Source: Pantoea alhagi (lineage in GTDB: Bacteria; Pseudomonadota; Gammaproteobacteria; Enterobacterales; Enterobacteriaceae). Taken from it: a stretch of 64,000 nt of DNA. Shown piece by piece: positions 63,321 through 64,000 of this stretch. Both the position numbers and the translations under genes were made by a program. The notes below the pieces were generated by a model, which was not told the origin of the DNA, ran no database searches, and worked only from the letters and a program-made list of their open reading frames with translations. Location: the NCBI RefSeq assembly GCF_002101395.1, contig NZ_CP019706.1:372001-436000 (forward strand), in the 5' to 3' direction. How positions within the stretch are numbered: position 1 is the stretch's first letter; every line of letters starts with the position of its first letter.

Positions 63321-64000
63321 ATTTACTTCTTCAGTACAAGTAAATTGCCGGGCCGGTTACAGGCCAGCTATTCGTTATGCCATTAGGGTGCCGTTTTACC
63401 AGCACCAGGCGTAAAACGGGCACCCGGCAATATTTCTGCCGCTGATTTTAATTATTTCTGCCCAATAAAAAACCGCTTTTTCATAAAGGTTATTTAATCT
63501 TGTACTAATGAAAATTATCGTACCCTTAATGACGGCAGCCTGGTAATTTATTTGCAACAGGCTTATTAACTGCCTTAACGGCAAATTAATAAAATATTAT
63601 TCTGCTAATAAAGCAATCAGCGATTTAATATTATCCTGGCATAACAATCGATGAAAAACCACCCACAGATTCGATGATTAATCACTGAAAAATAGATTAT
63701 TTCTGGTCATCATTTTCTTCAGGCTTATATTGCCTGAATATTAAGCGGTTAAATGCTCAGTTCCCGGCATTTTTCTTCCAGAAAGCTGGCCAGCAAGGCA
63801 GCAATTTTATGACAAAAACGACATCAGAGGTTAACAGCTGTAAAACGTAGATAGCTCAGGCGATTATTAATGCTGGGGCAAAATAAAATATTAACAAGGA
63901 GGAGTCAAGCCTTAACCGCCATTCAGGGAAGATCCTTTATACGGTCAAAGAGAATAGTAATTTTTATCAAATAGCGTTTAGCAAGGGGAGAGGGTTAGCA
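63321..64000. other. AT-rich region upstream of aroM, no gene recognised
   Basis: This 680-base stretch has no reading frame with family resemblance. It contains a perfect TTTACTT/AAGTAAA inverted repeat next to the aroM start (63322-63344), a 15-base near-perfect inverted repeat at 63386-63425, and a strong ribosome-site-like AAGGAGGAG at 63896-63904 that is not followed by a usable start codon. It probably holds the aroM promoter and, beyond the right edge, that of the next gene. Confidence 0.6.
63386..63425. repeat. 15-base inverted repeat upstream of aroM
   Basis: GGGTGCCGTTTTAC, an 11-base loop, GTAAAACGGGCACCC: a nearly perfect stem with one unpaired base. It stands 66-105 bases before the aroM ATG, on neither side followed by a T-tract. 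It could be an operator or an attenuator-like hairpin. Confidence 0.6.

Noticed and set aside
63809..63850. 13-codon frame (MTKTTSEVNSCKT) in the right-hand gap
   Set aside because: Too short, weak ribosome site and no leader-peptide pattern such as runs of aromatic codons.

Overview
This is a stretch of core chromosome from an enterobacterium. Almost every protein matches an Escherichia coli K-12 protein closely, and the gene order follows the E. coli amtB-to-aroM segment read in reverse. Departures from the E. coli layout point to the Erwiniaceae (Pantoea, Mixta or Erwinia type). A cysteine-desulfhydrase-like gene (ccdA) stands beside decR, and cof/ybaE, tsx, malZ and araJ are missing. A ybdG-type channel gene sits behind acpH, and a short MetE-like gene and a PstS-like gene sit next to phoBR. 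The family assignment is inferred from recalled gene neighbourhoods, not from a search.

Layout, left to right. 1-4.9 kb: nitrogen sensing (amtB end, glnK with a sigma-54 promoter), the MdlAB ABC exporter and decR, all on the minus strand. 5-6.8 kb: ccdA and queC on the plus strand. 6.9-17.3 kb: a long minus-strand protein-quality block: fadM, ybaV, ppiD, hupB, lon, clpX, clpP, tig and bolA, with sigma-32-type promoters in front of lon and clpP. 17.6-26.4 kb: yajG-ampG (cell-wall recycling), the cyoABCDE quinol oxidase operon and yajR, on the plus strand. 26.7-28.8 kb: yajQ, then panE-yajL. 28.8-34.7 kb: thiI, then xseB-ispA-dxs (isoprenoid precursors) and yajO. 34.7-38.8 kb: the minus-strand riboflavin/thiamine group nrdR-ribD-ribE-nusB-thiL-pgpA. 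39-45 kb: a yajI lipoprotein, then queA-tgt-yajC-secD-secF (tRNA queuosine and Sec translocon). 45.2-50 kb: acpH, ybdG, proY and brnQ. 50.4-54.7 kb: the MetE-like gene behind a MetJ-type operator, then phoB-phoR-pstS-like behind a Pho box. 54.9-63.3 kb: sbcDC, a small lipoprotein with a TolA-C-terminal-like domain, mak, rdgC, ppnP and aroM. The last 0.7 kb is AT-rich and holds no gene I can support.

I found no prophage, insertion sequence, CRISPR array, tRNA or rRNA. No new multi-gene system is apparent. The points most worth following are regulatory: an NtrC-like site that coincides with the mdlB terminator, a FadR-like palindrome at fadM, tandem Met boxes in front of the MetE-like gene, and a repeat cluster upstream of cyo. 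Four protein or sequence oddities also stand out: a glutamine-rich, enlarged SbcC, the TolA-like lipoprotein, the CcdA/DecR pair, and the structured spacer between yajR and yajQ. Many of the long antisense reading frames are shadows of real genes and were left out.
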